NCBI RefSeq assembly: GCF_009711225.1
Contig: NZ_WMIE01000006.1
Coordinates: 62,001 to 126,000, forward strand
Length of the DNA: 64,000 nucleotides
Direction of reading: 5' to 3'
Source: Paracoccus aestuariivivens
GTDB taxonomy: Bacteria > Pseudomonadota > Alphaproteobacteria > Rhodobacterales > Rhodobacteraceae
The position numbers and the translations under genes were made by a program. Below, one piece after another: positions 27,377 to 36,056 of the stretch (position 1 is its first letter; the number at the start of each line of letters is the position of its first letter). The notes beneath the pieces were generated by a model. It saw only the letters and a list, made by a program, of their open reading frames with translations, was not told the DNA's origin and did not search any database.

Positions 27377-27733
27377 TTACTCGATCACGACATAGATCTT
27401 GCGGATCGTCTCGATGGTCTTCCAGACGCCGACGAAGCCCGGCTTCATCACGAAGCTGTCGCCCTTGCGATAGGTCACCGTGCCCTTGCCCACTTCCGAC
27501 AATTCGACCACGCCTTCGAGGATGTGGCAGAACTCGTAGATCTCGCCCTTGATCGAATGGGTCTCGCCGGGCGTCGCCTCCCAGATACCGGTCTTGACGC
27601 GGCCGCTCTTGCCCTCGTCAAAGGCCCAGGTCGTGAAAGAGGGGTCGCCCGCGATCAGCCGCTCCGGTCCCGGTTTCGCAAATTTCGGTTCCGGCAGGTT
27701 TTCCGGGTCGATCTTGATCAGAAGTTCAGTCAT
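27377..27733 (-). CDS. Cupin-domain protein
   Basis: The 118-residue protein is a single cupin barrel with EIYEFCHILEGVVELSEVGKG and YRKGDSFVMKPGFVGVWKT, close to the Cupin_3/DUF861 group. It probably binds a metal and a small acid, or acts as an isomerase or ureidoglycine-type hydrolase. The ATG at 27733 overlaps the stop of the upstream oxidoreductase (ATGA), indicating translational coupling. It is the last gene of the HAD-oxidoreductase-cupin operon. The precise role is unknown. Confidence 0.8.
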   Translation of the reverse strand: MTELLIKIDPENLPEPKFAKPGPERLIAGDPSFTTWAFDEGKSGRVKTGIWEATPGETHSIKGEIYEFCHILEGVVELSEVGKGTVTYRKGDSFVMKPGFVGVWKTIETIRKIYVVIE

Positions 27734-29007
27734 TGCACCATGTCCTTGGCTTTGTAATAGAGACCGACCAGCGGCAGGAACCACGGTTTCCCCGTATGCA
27801 GGGGAACGGCGTTCCATGGCAGGTCATTGAAGGGATTGCGGTTGATGCGGCCGACGATCAGGTCGGCCATGATCTCGCCCATATGGGTCGCGATCTGCGC
27901 GCCATGGCCGGAATAGCCCATCGCGAAATAGGTTCCGTCCGCCAGACCGGCGCGGGGATAGCGGTCGCGGGTCATATCGACCATCCCGCCCCAGCAGTAG
28001 TCGATCTGCACATCGGCCAGATCGGGAAAGATTCCGGCCAGTGCCTGACGCAGGATCTCGCCGCTTTTCACATCCGACTTCTGGTCCGATGTCGCCGAAA
28101 AACGCGCCCGCCCGCCAAAGATCAGCCGGTTGTCCGGCGCAAGGCGGAAGTAGTTTCCGATATTCATCGAGGTGACGCAGGTCCGGTTCCCCGGCATGAT
28201 GGCTGCGGCCTCGCCCGCGGTTAGCGGGCGGGTCGCGATCAGGAAGCTGCCGACCGGAACGATCCGGCGCCGGAAATACCCGAAAGCCTCGGTCGTATAG
28301 GCCCCCGTCGCCAGCAGGACCCGATCTGCGGTGACCGTGCCGCGCGGCGTGTCCAGCGCCCAGCCGCGCCCCTGCTCGCGCCGCGCCGTCACCGGCGCAT
28401 GTTCATGGATCACCGCGCCGTGCCGCACCGCCGCCTCGGCCAGACCCGAGACAAAGCGCCCCATATGCATCATGGCGCTTTTCTTCTGCAGCATCGCGCC
28501 GTGGAACTGGTCCGAGCCGACCTCGGCCTGCAGATCCGCCCGCGTCAGCAATTCGGTGTCGGGATCGACTTCGGCATGGATGGCCTCGAAATTGCGGGCA
28601 ATCCCTTCCAGATGCTGGGGTTTCGAGGCCAGCTTCAGCTTGCCCGACCTGTGGAAGTCGCAGTCGATGCCCTCTTCGGCCACCAGACGTTCGATGGTGT
28701 CGATTCCGGCGTCGAAGGCGCGATACAGCGCGCGGGCCTTCTCGGCACCGAATTCGGCGCGGGCGGCCAGATAGCTATGGGCGATCCCGTTGTTCAGATG
28801 CCCGCCATTGCGGCCGGAGGCCCCGAATCCCACGGTCTGCGCCTCGAGGACCACGACCGAACGCCCCTCCAGCGCCAGCTTGCGCGCCGCACCAAGTCCG
28901 GTGAAGCCCGCACCGATGACCGCGACATCGTAATGCCCCGCCACCGGCTCCGTCGCGCCCCCCGAAAAGGGGGCGGCGGTATCGTGCCAATATGAGACGA
29001 ACTTCAT
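27730..29007 (-). CDS. DAO-family FAD-dependent amine oxidoreductase (PuuB-like)
   Basis: The 425-residue flavoenzyme has VAVIGAGFTGLGAARKLALEG, then the GASGRNGG motif of the gamma-glutamylputrescine oxidase (PuuB/OrdL) family. Its C-terminal FAD region contains YFAMGYSGHGAQIATHMG. It should oxidise a secondary amine or N-acylated amine to an aldehyde or imine with H2O2 or reduced acceptor. It follows the HAD gene by 5 bases and overlaps the cupin gene. A close paralogue is at 46215-47516, again beside a HAD gene. Confidence 0.88.
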   Translation of the reverse strand: MKFVSYWHDTAAPFSGGATEPVAGHYDVAVIGAGFTGLGAARKLALEGRSVVVLEAQTVGFGASGRNGGHLNNGIAHSYLAARAEFGAEKARALYRAFDAGIDTIERLVAEEGIDCDFHRSGKLKLASKPQHLEGIARNFEAIHAEVDPDTELLTRADLQAEVGSDQFHGAMLQKKSAMMHMGRFVSGLAEAAVRHGAVIHEHAPVTARREQGRGWALDTPRGTVTADRVLLATGAYTTEAFGYFRRRIVPVGSFLIATRPLTAGEAAAIMPGNRTCVTSMNIGNYFRLAPDNRLIFGGRARFSATSDQKSDVKSGEILRQALAGIFPDLADVQIDYCWGGMVDMTRDRYPRAGLADGTYFAMGYSGHGAQIATHMGEIMADLIVGRINRNPFNDLPWNAVPLHTGKPWFLPLVGLYYKAKDMVQ

Positions 29008-29012
29008 CGCCC

Positions 29013-29681
29013 TCAGATCCCGAAGACGCCCGGCAGGCCACCGATATCGGCGATTTCGGTATAGCCGTAATAGGGATTGGCCGGTTCGTGGCGGCGATTG
29101 ACCCAGACCTTGGACGTAATGCCCAGATCATGCGCGGTCATCAGGTCATAGCGGAACGAGGACGAGACATGGGTGATGTCCGCGGGGCCGCAACGCAGCA
29201 CGTCCAGCATATATTCGAAACCGCGCATCTGCGGCTTGTAGGCACCGGTCTCCTCGGCGGTGATGACCTTGTAGAAGGGCGCGCCCAGTTTCTCGACATT
29301 CGAGGGGATCTGCGATTTCATCGCGTTCGACAGGATCACCAGCGGGATTTCTTTGGCCAGCTTGGCCAGACCCGCCGGAACATCCGCATGCGGACCCCAG
29401 GTCGGGACTTCGTCATAGACGCGCTGCGCGTCCTCGTCGCGGAAAGTCACGCCATTGGCTTTGCAGGTCCGCTCGAGCGAGTTGTGAACGATCTCGGCAT
29501 AAGGCTTCCAGGCGCCCAGAACCTCGTCAAGACGGTAGGCCGCAAAGTTCTTGATGAACTGCGTCATGGCGGCCTCATCCAGCGTCGCGCCATAGATGCG
29601 GCGCGCGGCACCGGCCATGTCGAAATTGGTCAGCGTGCCATAGCAGTCGAAGGTTACGTATTTCGGGCGAAACGGGGCCAT
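29013..29681 (-). CDS. HAD type II (haloacid dehalogenase-like) hydrolase
   Basis: The 222-residue HAD has motif I VTFDCYGTLTNFD with the nucleophilic aspartate, ILSNAMKS, a lysine in ETGAYKPQMRGFEY, and HVSSSFRYDLM. The DCYGTL motif fits L-2-haloacid dehalogenases, but the expected SSNAxD segment is changed to SSSFRYD, so true dehalogenation is doubtful. It heads the operon HAD-oxidoreductase-cupin. The divergent acetyltransferase shares its control region. The substrate is probably a product or intermediate of the amine oxidase. That is inference. Confidence 0.82.
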   Translation of the reverse strand: MAPFRPKYVTFDCYGTLTNFDMAGAARRIYGATLDEAAMTQFIKNFAAYRLDEVLGAWKPYAEIVHNSLERTCKANGVTFRDEDAQRVYDEVPTWGPHADVPAGLAKLAKEIPLVILSNAMKSQIPSNVEKLGAPFYKVITAEETGAYKPQMRGFEYMLDVLRCGPADITHVSSSFRYDLMTAHDLGITSKVWVNRRHEPANPYYGYTEIADIGGLPGVFGI

Positions 29682-29852
29682 ATTGTCCTCATGCGGTCAT
29701 CGTTGTCCCGATTTTAGGCGCAGCGGCAGACCAGTCTGCCCGCATTGCTGCCCTTGACCGGCAGGAAACGCCGAAAGTCGGGCCGGTCGCGGCACAGAGT
29801 TTCGGACCGCCCGCCACGCCACCCCGTCGCGACCCCGACGCAGCAGCGGATC

Positions 29853-29871
29853 GGCGGCAGAATATGCCGCC
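29853..29871. promoter_or_regulatory. Palindromic operator GGCGGCA-N5-TGCCGCC (regulon box 2)
   Basis: GGCGGCA (29853-29859), GAATA and TGCCGCC (29865-29871) form a perfect dyad. Arms and spacer length are identical to box 1 at 23130-23150, 6.7 kb away. It lies between the HAD-oxidoreductase-cupin operon and the GNAT-aminotransferase operon. Confidence 0.6.
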
Positions 29872-29940
29872 ACATCAGGGCTGAACGGTGTGAAATATCC
29901 GCAAGACCGACCAATCCCGTTACGCGGCAGTCGATCAGGG

Positions 29941-29955
29941 CGGCATGATATGCCG
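29941..29955. promoter_or_regulatory. Palindromic operator CGGCA-N5-TGCCG (regulon box 3)
   Basis: CGGCA-TGATA-TGCCG is a shorter version of the regulon dyad, ending 19 bases before the ATG at 29975. A bound protein here would overlap the promoter or leader of the GNAT gene, consistent with repression. Confidence 0.55.
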
Positions 29956-29974
29956 GAATAGACCCGAGGCAAGC

Positions 29975-30790
29975 ATGACCCAGACCCTGACCTTCCAGCC
30001 TTTCGGCCCCGAACATCTGGACGGCGCGTTGCGCCTGTCCGAACAGGCGCGCTGGCCGCATCGACGCGACGACTGGGCGTTGGTCGCGGCCATCAGCAAG
30101 GGCGTCGTGGCCCTTGAGGACGACCGGATCGTCGCGACGGCCCTTGCCACGCCTTTCGGTGACGCCGCGATGGCGAACATGATCATCGTCGATGAATCCA
30201 TGCGCGGACGGGGCCTTGGCCGCGAGATCATGCTGCGGGCGATGGATTGCGCCACACCGGGCCAATGGCGGCTGGTTGCGACGCAATCGGGGCTGCCGCT
30301 TTACGAGAAGCTCGGTTTCTCGGCCTGCGGCATGGTGCATCAGCGTCAGGGCCATCTGCTGGCCGATTGCGTTGCGACACAGGCCCGCCCCGCCCTTGCC
30401 GCAGACCTTGACGCGATCCGGCAGATGGACCGCGAGGCGACGCAGGCGGATCGCTCGGGTCTGATCGACCTTCTGGCCGCGCGGGGTCAACTGGCGATCA
30501 TCGAGGGCAAGGGTTACGCCGCGATCCGCCCCTTTGGCCGTGGCCATGTCGTCGGTCCGGTGATCGCGGATGATGCGGAAACCGCGCGCGATCTGCTGTC
30601 GCAGCTTTTCGCCGGTCGCCGTGGCGCGTTCTTGCGTGTCGATACCGCCGACCTTACCGGACTCGAGGACTGGCTTGCCGGTCTGGGGCTGGTCGAGGTG
30701 GATCGCGGTATCGCGATGCGGCGCGGCGGGCTTCCCGAAAACAAGGGGCGCTTCATGCGCTTCGCTCTGGCCGCACAGGCCCTTGGCTGA
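29975..30790 (+). CDS. GNAT family N-acetyltransferase, tandem-domain type
   Basis: The 271-residue protein has an N-terminal GNAT domain with the acetyl-CoA loop RGRGLGREIMLRAMD. A second GNAT-like domain (Acetyltransf_18 type, about residues 140-271) follows with FGRGHVVGPVIADD. It probably acetylates an amine or amino acid. GAGG precedes the ATG at 29975. It is 14 bases before the aminotransferase gene, so it is likely in the same operon. A paralogue of the same layout is at 40612-41478, on the other side of the transporter block. Confidence 0.82.
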   Translation: MTQTLTFQPFGPEHLDGALRLSEQARWPHRRDDWALVAAISKGVVALEDDRIVATALATPFGDAAMANMIIVDESMRGRGLGREIMLRAMDCATPGQWRLVATQSGLPLYEKLGFSACGMVHQRQGHLLADCVATQARPALAADLDAIRQMDREATQADRSGLIDLLAARGQLAIIEGKGYAAIRPFGRGHVVGPVIADDAETARDLLSQLFAGRRGAFLRVDTADLTGLEDWLAGLGLVEVDRGIAMRRGGLPENKGRFMRFALAAQALG

Positions 30791-30804
30791 CCATAGGAGA
30801 GAAC

Positions 30805-32181
30805 ATGCTGAGCAATTCGCTGATCGAGCAGGACCGGGCACATCTGGTCCATCCCGTGGCTTCATGGCGCGGGCATGAACAAAGCGGGGTCCGCCTGCTG
30901 AAATCGGCCAAGGGCGCGACCGTGACCGACGCGCAGGGGCATCAGCTTCTGGACGGGTTCGCGGGCCTCTGGTGCGTCAATGCCGGTTACGGGCAGGAAA
31001 GCGTCATCGAGGCCGCGACAAAGCAGCTGCGCGAACTGCCCTATGCCACCGGCTATTTCAGCCTCGGGTCCGAACCCGCCGCCCGCCTTGCCGCGCGGCT
31101 GGCCGAGCGCGCCCCCGGTGATCTGGATCATGTCTATTTCACCTTGGGCGGATCGGATGCGGTGGACAGCACCGTGCGCTTTGCCCGCTACTACTGGAAC
31201 GCGCGCGGGATGCCGGAAAAGGACCAGTTCATCTCGGTCCAGCAGGGCTATCATGGCTCGTCGACCGTGGGTGCGGGCCTGACCGCGCTGCCAGCCTTCC
31301 ATGCCGGATTCGGACTGCCTTTCGACTGGCAGCACAAGATCACCTCGCATTACGCCTATCGCAATCCGGTCGGTAACGATCCGCAGGCGATCATCGACGC
31401 CTCGGTCGCGGAACTGCGCGCCAAGATCGAACAGATCGGCGGAGCCGGTCGCGTCGCCGCCTTCTATGTCGAGCCGATCCAGGGCTCGGGTGGGGTGCTG
31501 GTGCCGCCGAAAGGCTGGATGGCCGCGATGCGTGCGGTCTGCACCGAGCTGGACATCCTGTTCATCGCGGACGAGGTCATCACCGGCTTCGGGCGCACCG
31601 GCCCGCTTTTCGCCTGCGAAGAGGACGGCATCGTGCCCGACATGATGACGACGGCCAAGGGGCTGACGTCGGGCTATGTCCCGATGGGCGCGGTCTTCCT
31701 GTCCGACCGGATCTACCAGACCATCGCCGATGGTGCGGGCGCGGCCGCGGTGGGTCACGGCTACACCTATTCCGCCCATCCGGTCAGCGCGGCCGTGGGG
31801 CTTGCGGTTCTGGATCTGTACGAAGACGGGTTGCTGGCGAATGGCACTAAAATGGGCGCGCGCCTGATGGCGGGTCTACACGGGCTGTCCGATCACCCCT
31901 TGGTCGGCGATGTCAGGGGGCGCGGGATGCTGGCGGCGATCGAACTGGTCATCGACAAGCAGAACAAGACCCCGCTGCCCGCCGCTGCCGCCCCCGCGAC
32001 CCGCGTGTTCGAGCGGGCTTGGCAGAACGGCTTGATCGTGCGCGCCTTTGCCCAAGGGGTGATCGGCTATGCCCCGCCCCTTTGCTGCACCGAGGCCGAG
32101 ATCGACGCCATTGTCGAGCGCACCCGCCTGACCCTTGACCAGACGCTGGAAGATCCCGACGTCCGCGCGGCGATGCGCTGA
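30805..32181 (+). CDS. Class III (omega) aminotransferase, polyamine:pyruvate type
   Basis: The 458-residue PLP enzyme has the class III landmarks LDGFAGLWCVNAGYG, YHGSSTVGAGLT, the DEVITGFGRTG metal/PLP aspartate region, and the PLP lysine in MTTAKGLTSGY. It best resembles aminotransferases that transfer the terminal amino group of polyamines, beta-alanine or taurine to pyruvate. AGGAGA precedes the ATG. It shares one base with the downstream GhrA gene (TGATG), so a coupled aminotransferase-reductase unit is likely. The substrate is not fixed by sequence. Confidence 0.88.
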   Translation: MLSNSLIEQDRAHLVHPVASWRGHEQSGVRLLKSAKGATVTDAQGHQLLDGFAGLWCVNAGYGQESVIEAATKQLRELPYATGYFSLGSEPAARLAARLAERAPGDLDHVYFTLGGSDAVDSTVRFARYYWNARGMPEKDQFISVQQGYHGSSTVGAGLTALPAFHAGFGLPFDWQHKITSHYAYRNPVGNDPQAIIDASVAELRAKIEQIGGAGRVAAFYVEPIQGSGGVLVPPKGWMAAMRAVCTELDILFIADEVITGFGRTGPLFACEEDGIVPDMMTTAKGLTSGYVPMGAVFLSDRIYQTIADGAGAAAVGHGYTYSAHPVSAAVGLAVLDLYEDGLLANGTKMGARLMAGLHGLSDHPLVGDVRGRGMLAAIELVIDKQNKTPLPAAAAPATRVFERAWQNGLIVRAFAQGVIGYAPPLCCTEAEIDAIVERTRLTLDQTLEDPDVRAAMR

Positions 32182-33095
32182 TGGCGGTCCTGTTCCTGTC
32201 GACTCCTGCACGGGCCGAGGTCTTTCGTCAGGCCTTTGCCCGCGCCCTGCCGGACATCGCCTTTCACTTCGGCGAAGCGCCGGACCCGCAGGACATCCGC
32301 TGGATCGTCACCTGGACCGCGCCCGAGGATCTGGCGACGCGCTATCCGAATCTGCGGCTGGTCTTCTCGATCGGAGCCGGAGTCGACCAGTTCGACATGA
32401 GCCGCATTCCCGCGCATGTCAGCATTGTCAGGATGCTCGATCCGGGCATCGCGGCGCAGATGGGGGAATATGCGACCATGGCGACCTTGGCCATGCATCG
32501 CGACCTGCCCCTGTATCTGGCGCAACAGCGCAAGGGCGAATGGCGGGCGGGCGACAACCTGCCCGCCGCGCAACGGCGTGTCGGTGTCATGGGGCTGGGC
32601 CAGCTCGGGTCGCTGGTGATCGAACGGCTGAAGCCCTTCGGCTTCGATCTGGCGGGTTACAGCCGCTCGCCGCGCCGGATCGAGGGGGTCGAGTGCTTTA
32701 CCGACCTGTCCGCGTTTCTGGCCCGCAGCGATATCCTGCTGTGCCTTCTGCCGCTGACCGGAGAAACGCAGGGCATCCTGAATGCCGACCTGTTCGCGCA
32801 GCTTCCGCAAGGTGCGCGACTGGTCCATCTGGGACGCGGCAAGCAACTGGTGGCGCAGGATCTGCTTGATGCGCTCGAATCCGGTCGGCTGGCCAGCGCC
32901 ATGCTGGACGTGACCGACCCCGAGCCTTTGCCTGCGGATGACCCGCTTTGGCACCATCCCCGCGTGATCGTTACTCCCCATATCGCCAGCCAGACCAGCG
33001 CGATCGAAGGTGCTGCGCATGTCGTGGCAGGGGTCCGCGCCGACCTGTCCGGACAGGACATCCCCGGCCTGATCGACCGGACACGGGGGTACTGA
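32181..33095 (+). CDS. ghrA: Glyoxylate/hydroxypyruvate reductase A-type dehydrogenase
   Basis: The 304-residue D-2-hydroxyacid dehydrogenase has the Rossmann motif VGVMGLGQLGSLVIE, a catalytic region LLCLLPLTGETQGILN, and the conserved TPHIAS histidine near the C terminus. It reduces glyoxylate, hydroxypyruvate or a similar 2-oxo acid with NAD(P)H. Because it is coupled to the aminotransferase, it may dispose of the 2-oxo acid produced there. It is the last gene of the GNAT-aminotransferase operon. Confidence 0.88.
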   Translation: MAVLFLSTPARAEVFRQAFARALPDIAFHFGEAPDPQDIRWIVTWTAPEDLATRYPNLRLVFSIGAGVDQFDMSRIPAHVSIVRMLDPGIAAQMGEYATMATLAMHRDLPLYLAQQRKGEWRAGDNLPAAQRRVGVMGLGQLGSLVIERLKPFGFDLAGYSRSPRRIEGVECFTDLSAFLARSDILLCLLPLTGETQGILNADLFAQLPQGARLVHLGRGKQLVAQDLLDALESGRLASAMLDVTDPEPLPADDPLWHHPRVIVTPHIASQTSAIEGAAHVVAGVRADLSGQDIPGLIDRTRGY

Positions 33096-33434
33096 CGCGA
33101 TGCCACGGCGTCACGGCAATTCAGCATAATATGCCGTGACATTCACAAAATCGACGCATCCGCCCCGCGATTTCCGGCCATTCTGTCCCGAATGGTCAGG
33201 TCTGCAAGGGCTCGACTACAAGATCCGGCGAAAGATCGGATCAGAATATTCCGGCAGATCGTGCTGCCAACAGGGAAGAATGCATCCGGCCAATGCCGGC
33301 CCGAATGCAAGATACGCTCTGTGAACCAGCATACCCTGTCGCGGTCCGAGCGGACCCGCCCGCCTTTGCGGGTCCAAGCATTGCCCGCAAGGGCGAACCA
33401 TCAGTGCGCAAGCGCGCAAGAACAGGGAATTAGG
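33096..33434 (+). promoter_or_regulatory. Leader and control region of the dipeptide-type ABC operon
   Basis: This 339-base gap contains a regulon box with larger flanking arms (33111-33139) and a small stem (33343-33356). A seven-pair stem (33366-33372 with 33384-33390) lies 45 bases before the ATG. These could affect leader folding. No RNA gene is recognisable. An in-frame extension of the binding protein into this region lacks family similarity. Confidence 0.45.
33111..33139. promoter_or_regulatory. Regulon box 4 nested in a longer inverted repeat
   Basis: The inner CAGCA-TAATA-TGCCG (33122-33136) is box-like with one mismatch in the left arm. The outer TCACGGCA (33111-33118) and TGCCGTGA (33132-33139) are exact reverse complements sharing the right arm. 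The site begins 16 bases after ghrA and lies about 300 bases before the ABC operon start. Confidence 0.5.
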
Positions 33435-35048
33435 ATGAGCAATACCGGCATCACCAACTGGACCCGCTCGGATGACGCGATGGTCGAACATGCCATGCGC
33501 CGAGGCGCCAGCCGTCGCGATCTGCTGCGCATGTTTCTTGCCGGAGGCATCAGCCTTGCCGCAGGCAGCACCATTCTGGGCCGCGCCGGAGCCGCGCTGG
33601 CCGCGACTCCGGTCAAGGGCGGGCATCTGATCGGCGCAAGCTGGGCCTCCTCGACCGCGGACACGCTTGATCCCGCCAAGGCATCGCAGGCGACGGATTA
33701 CGTCCGCTGCTGCGCGCTGTACAACCGCCTGACCTTCCTGAACGGTCAGGGCGAGGTGCAGATGGAACTGGCCGACAGCGTCGAATCCTCGGATGCGAAA
33801 GTCTGGACGGTGAAGCTGAAGACGGGCGTGACCTTCCATGACGGCAAGACCCTGACCGCCGATGACGTCGTCTTCTCGCTGATGCGTCACCTTGACGAAA
33901 GCGTCGGCTCCAAGGTCAACGCGATGGCCAAGCAATTGTCCGAGGTGAAGGCGGTCGATCCGGCGACGGTCCAGATCACCCTGTCCGCGCCGAATGCCGA
34001 CCTGCCCGCCATCCTTGCCATGCACCATTTCATGATCGTGGCCGATGGCACGACCGATTTCTCCAAGGGCAACGGCACGGGTTCCTTCGCGCTGGAAAGC
34101 TTCGAGCCGGGCGTGAAATCGCTGATGAAGCGCAACGAGAACTACTTCAAGCCGGGCGGCGCGCATGTCGACAGCTTCGAATATTTCGCCATTCCCGACG
34201 ACACCGCGCGGGTGAACGCGCTGATCTCGGGGGATATCCATCTGGCGGCGTCCATCAAGCCGCAAGCGCTGCGCCTGATCGAGGCCGCAGGCAATATCGA
34301 CGTGGTGCAGAACACCGCCGGAAACTACACCAATTTCAACATGCGGCTGGATATGTCGCCGGGCGACAAGGCCGGTTTCGCCGAGGGCATGAAATACCTG
34401 TTCGACCGCGAATTGATCACGAAATCCATCGCCCGTGGCCGCGCGGTGATCGCCAATGACCAGCCGGTATCGCCCTCGAACAAATACCACAATGCCGAGC
34501 TGAAGGCCCGCGAGCACGACCCCGAACGCGCCAAGGCGCTGTTCCAGAAGGCGGGACTGCTGGGCCAGACGATCCCGATCGTCGCCTCGGACGCCGCCAC
34601 GTCCTCGGTCGAGATGGCCACGCTGTTGCAGCAGGCCGGTTCGCAGATCGGCATGAAATTCGACATCCAGCGCGTGCCGTCGGATGGCTACTGGTCGAAA
34701 TACTGGCTTCAGGCTCCGGCGCATTTCGGCAATATCAACCCGCGTCCGACGCCCGACATCCTGTTCTCGCTGCTCTACACCTCGGATGCGCCGTGGAACG
34801 AAAGCCAGTTCAAATCCGAGAAATTCGACAAGCTGGTGCATGAGGCCCGCGGCGAACTGAACGAGACGCGCCGCAAGGAAATCTATGACGAATGTCAGGT
34901 GATCGTCTCGAACGAGGCCGCGACCGCGATCCCCGTCTGGCTGTCGGACATGGAGGCCAAGACCAACAAGCTTCAGGGGCTGGAAACCAACCCGCTGGGC
35001 GGCCAGATGGGCTACGCCATGGCCGAATACGTCTGGCTGGAAGCCTGA
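33435..35048 (+). CDS. Dipeptide/oligopeptide-type ABC substrate-binding protein (Tat signal)
   Basis: The 537-residue family 5 binding protein has an unusual N terminus. It contains SRRDLLRMFLAGGISLAAGS, a twin-arginine-like export signal, ending near AALAA. The mature part has LDPAKASQATDYVRCCALYNRLTFLNGQGE and VKLKTGVTFHDGKTLTADDVVFSL, typical of DppA/OppA-like proteins. It captures a peptide or amine conjugate in the periplasm. TTAGG precedes the ATG at 33435. It heads a four-gene transporter operon (SBP, two permeases, fused ATPase). Confidence 0.9.
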   Translation: MSNTGITNWTRSDDAMVEHAMRRGASRRDLLRMFLAGGISLAAGSTILGRAGAALAATPVKGGHLIGASWASSTADTLDPAKASQATDYVRCCALYNRLTFLNGQGEVQMELADSVESSDAKVWTVKLKTGVTFHDGKTLTADDVVFSLMRHLDESVGSKVNAMAKQLSEVKAVDPATVQITLSAPNADLPAILAMHHFMIVADGTTDFSKGNGTGSFALESFEPGVKSLMKRNENYFKPGGAHVDSFEYFAIPDDTARVNALISGDIHLAASIKPQALRLIEAAGNIDVVQNTAGNYTNFNMRLDMSPGDKAGFAEGMKYLFDRELITKSIARGRAVIANDQPVSPSNKYHNAELKAREHDPERAKALFQKAGLLGQTIPIVASDAATSSVEMATLLQQAGSQIGMKFDIQRVPSDGYWSKYWLQAPAHFGNINPRPTPDILFSLLYTSDAPWNESQFKSEKFDKLVHEARGELNETRRKEIYDECQVIVSNEAATAIPVWLSDMEAKTNKLQGLETNPLGGQMGYAMAEYVWLEA

Positions 35049-35058
35049 TCGCTGCTTC

Positions 35059-35082
35059 GGGGGCGGTTGCTGCCGCCCCCGC
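35059..35082 (+). terminator. Stem-loop after the ABC binding-protein gene
   Basis: A nine-pair perfect GC stem (35059-35067 with 35074-35082) with a six-base loop stands 10 bases after the stop. There is no T-run. It probably stabilises the binding-protein mRNA and dampens read-through to the permease genes. Confidence 0.5.
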
Positions 35083-35103
35083 CCTTCCCTGAAAGGTTCC
35101 TGA

Positions 35104-36054
35104 ATGAGTTCACCCATCCCCAGACTGGTGCTAGGCCGCCTCGGCATTGCCGCCATCACGCTGCTGATCGTCTCGGTCGTGGTTTTCGGCGCGACGCAGA
35201 TGCTGCCCGGAGACGTCGCCGAGATCCTGCTGGGCCAATCCGCGACCCCCGAGGCCGTGGCCGGACTGCGCAAGGCCATGAATCTGGATCAGCCCGCGAT
35301 CATGCAATATGGCAGCTGGCTCTGGGGATTGCTGCGGGGCGATCTGGGGACGTCCTATGCCAACAGCATGCCGGTGGCGGACCTGATCGGCGGTCGGCTG
35401 GTGAACACGCTGCGGCTGGGTGCGGTCACGGCCGCGATCGCGGTGCCTCTGGCGCTGTCGCTGGGGATCGCCACGGCGATGTATCGCGGCACGGCTTTTG
35501 ACCGGGCGGTGAACGCCTGCATCATCGCGGTGATCTCGGTTCCGGAATTCATGATCGCGACATTGGCCGTTCTGGTCTTCGCGGTATGGCTGAAATGGCT
35601 GCCCGCCCTGTCGGTCAACAGCGACATCGACAGCATCACCCAGATGCTGCGGGTCTTTGCCATGCCGGTCATCACCCTGCTATGCGTGATCTGCGCCCAG
35701 ATGATCCGCATGACCCGCGCGGCGATGATCAGCGTGCTGGACAGCCCCTATGTCGAGATGGCCCTGCTCAAGGGCGCATCGCGCTCGCGCATGGTGCTGC
35801 GTCACGCCCTGCCCAACGCGGTCGGCCCGATCGTCAATGCCGTGGCCCTGTCGCTGTCCTATTTGGTCGGCGGCGTCATCATTGTCGAGACAGTCTTCAA
35901 CTACCCCGGAATCGCGCGGTTGATGGTGGATTCGGTCGCCACGCGCGACCTGCCGCTGATCCAGGGCTGCGCCATGATCTTCTGTATCGGATACCTGATC
36001 CTGATCACGGTTGCCGACCTGATCGCCATTCTCTCGAACCCGAGGCTTCGCTAG
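35104..36054 (+). CDS. Dipeptide-type ABC permease (DppB family)
   Basis: The 316-residue inner-membrane protein has about six helices and the coupling motif LDSPYVEMALLKGASRSRMVLRHALPNAVGP. An N-terminal segment reads RLGIAAITLLIVSVVVFGATQMLPGD, matching the DppB/OppB family. It forms the pore with the DppC-like permease directly downstream (2-base gap). Nothing unusual is visible. Confidence 0.92.
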   Translation: MSSPIPRLVLGRLGIAAITLLIVSVVVFGATQMLPGDVAEILLGQSATPEAVAGLRKAMNLDQPAIMQYGSWLWGLLRGDLGTSYANSMPVADLIGGRLVNTLRLGAVTAAIAVPLALSLGIATAMYRGTAFDRAVNACIIAVISVPEFMIATLAVLVFAVWLKWLPALSVNSDIDSITQMLRVFAMPVITLLCVICAQMIRMTRAAMISVLDSPYVEMALLKGASRSRMVLRHALPNAVGPIVNAVALSLSYLVGGVIIVETVFNYPGIARLMVDSVATRDLPLIQGCAMIFCIGYLILITVADLIAILSNPRLR

Positions 36055-36056
36055 TC

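Larger units (their letters stand above)
29682..29974. promoter_or_regulatory. Divergent control region with two operator-like boxes
   Basis: The 293-base gap between the HAD operon and the GNAT-aminotransferase operon contains boxes at 29853-29871 and 29941-29955 (listed separately). I see no RNA gene here, and short frames in it have no recognisable family or ribosome-binding site. Confidence 0.5.

Noticed and set aside
33216-35279. Very long open frame antisense to the dipeptide-type binding protein
   Set aside because: Explained by codon bias in GC-rich genes. It has no ribosome-binding site, and its residue content is typical of antisense shadow frames.
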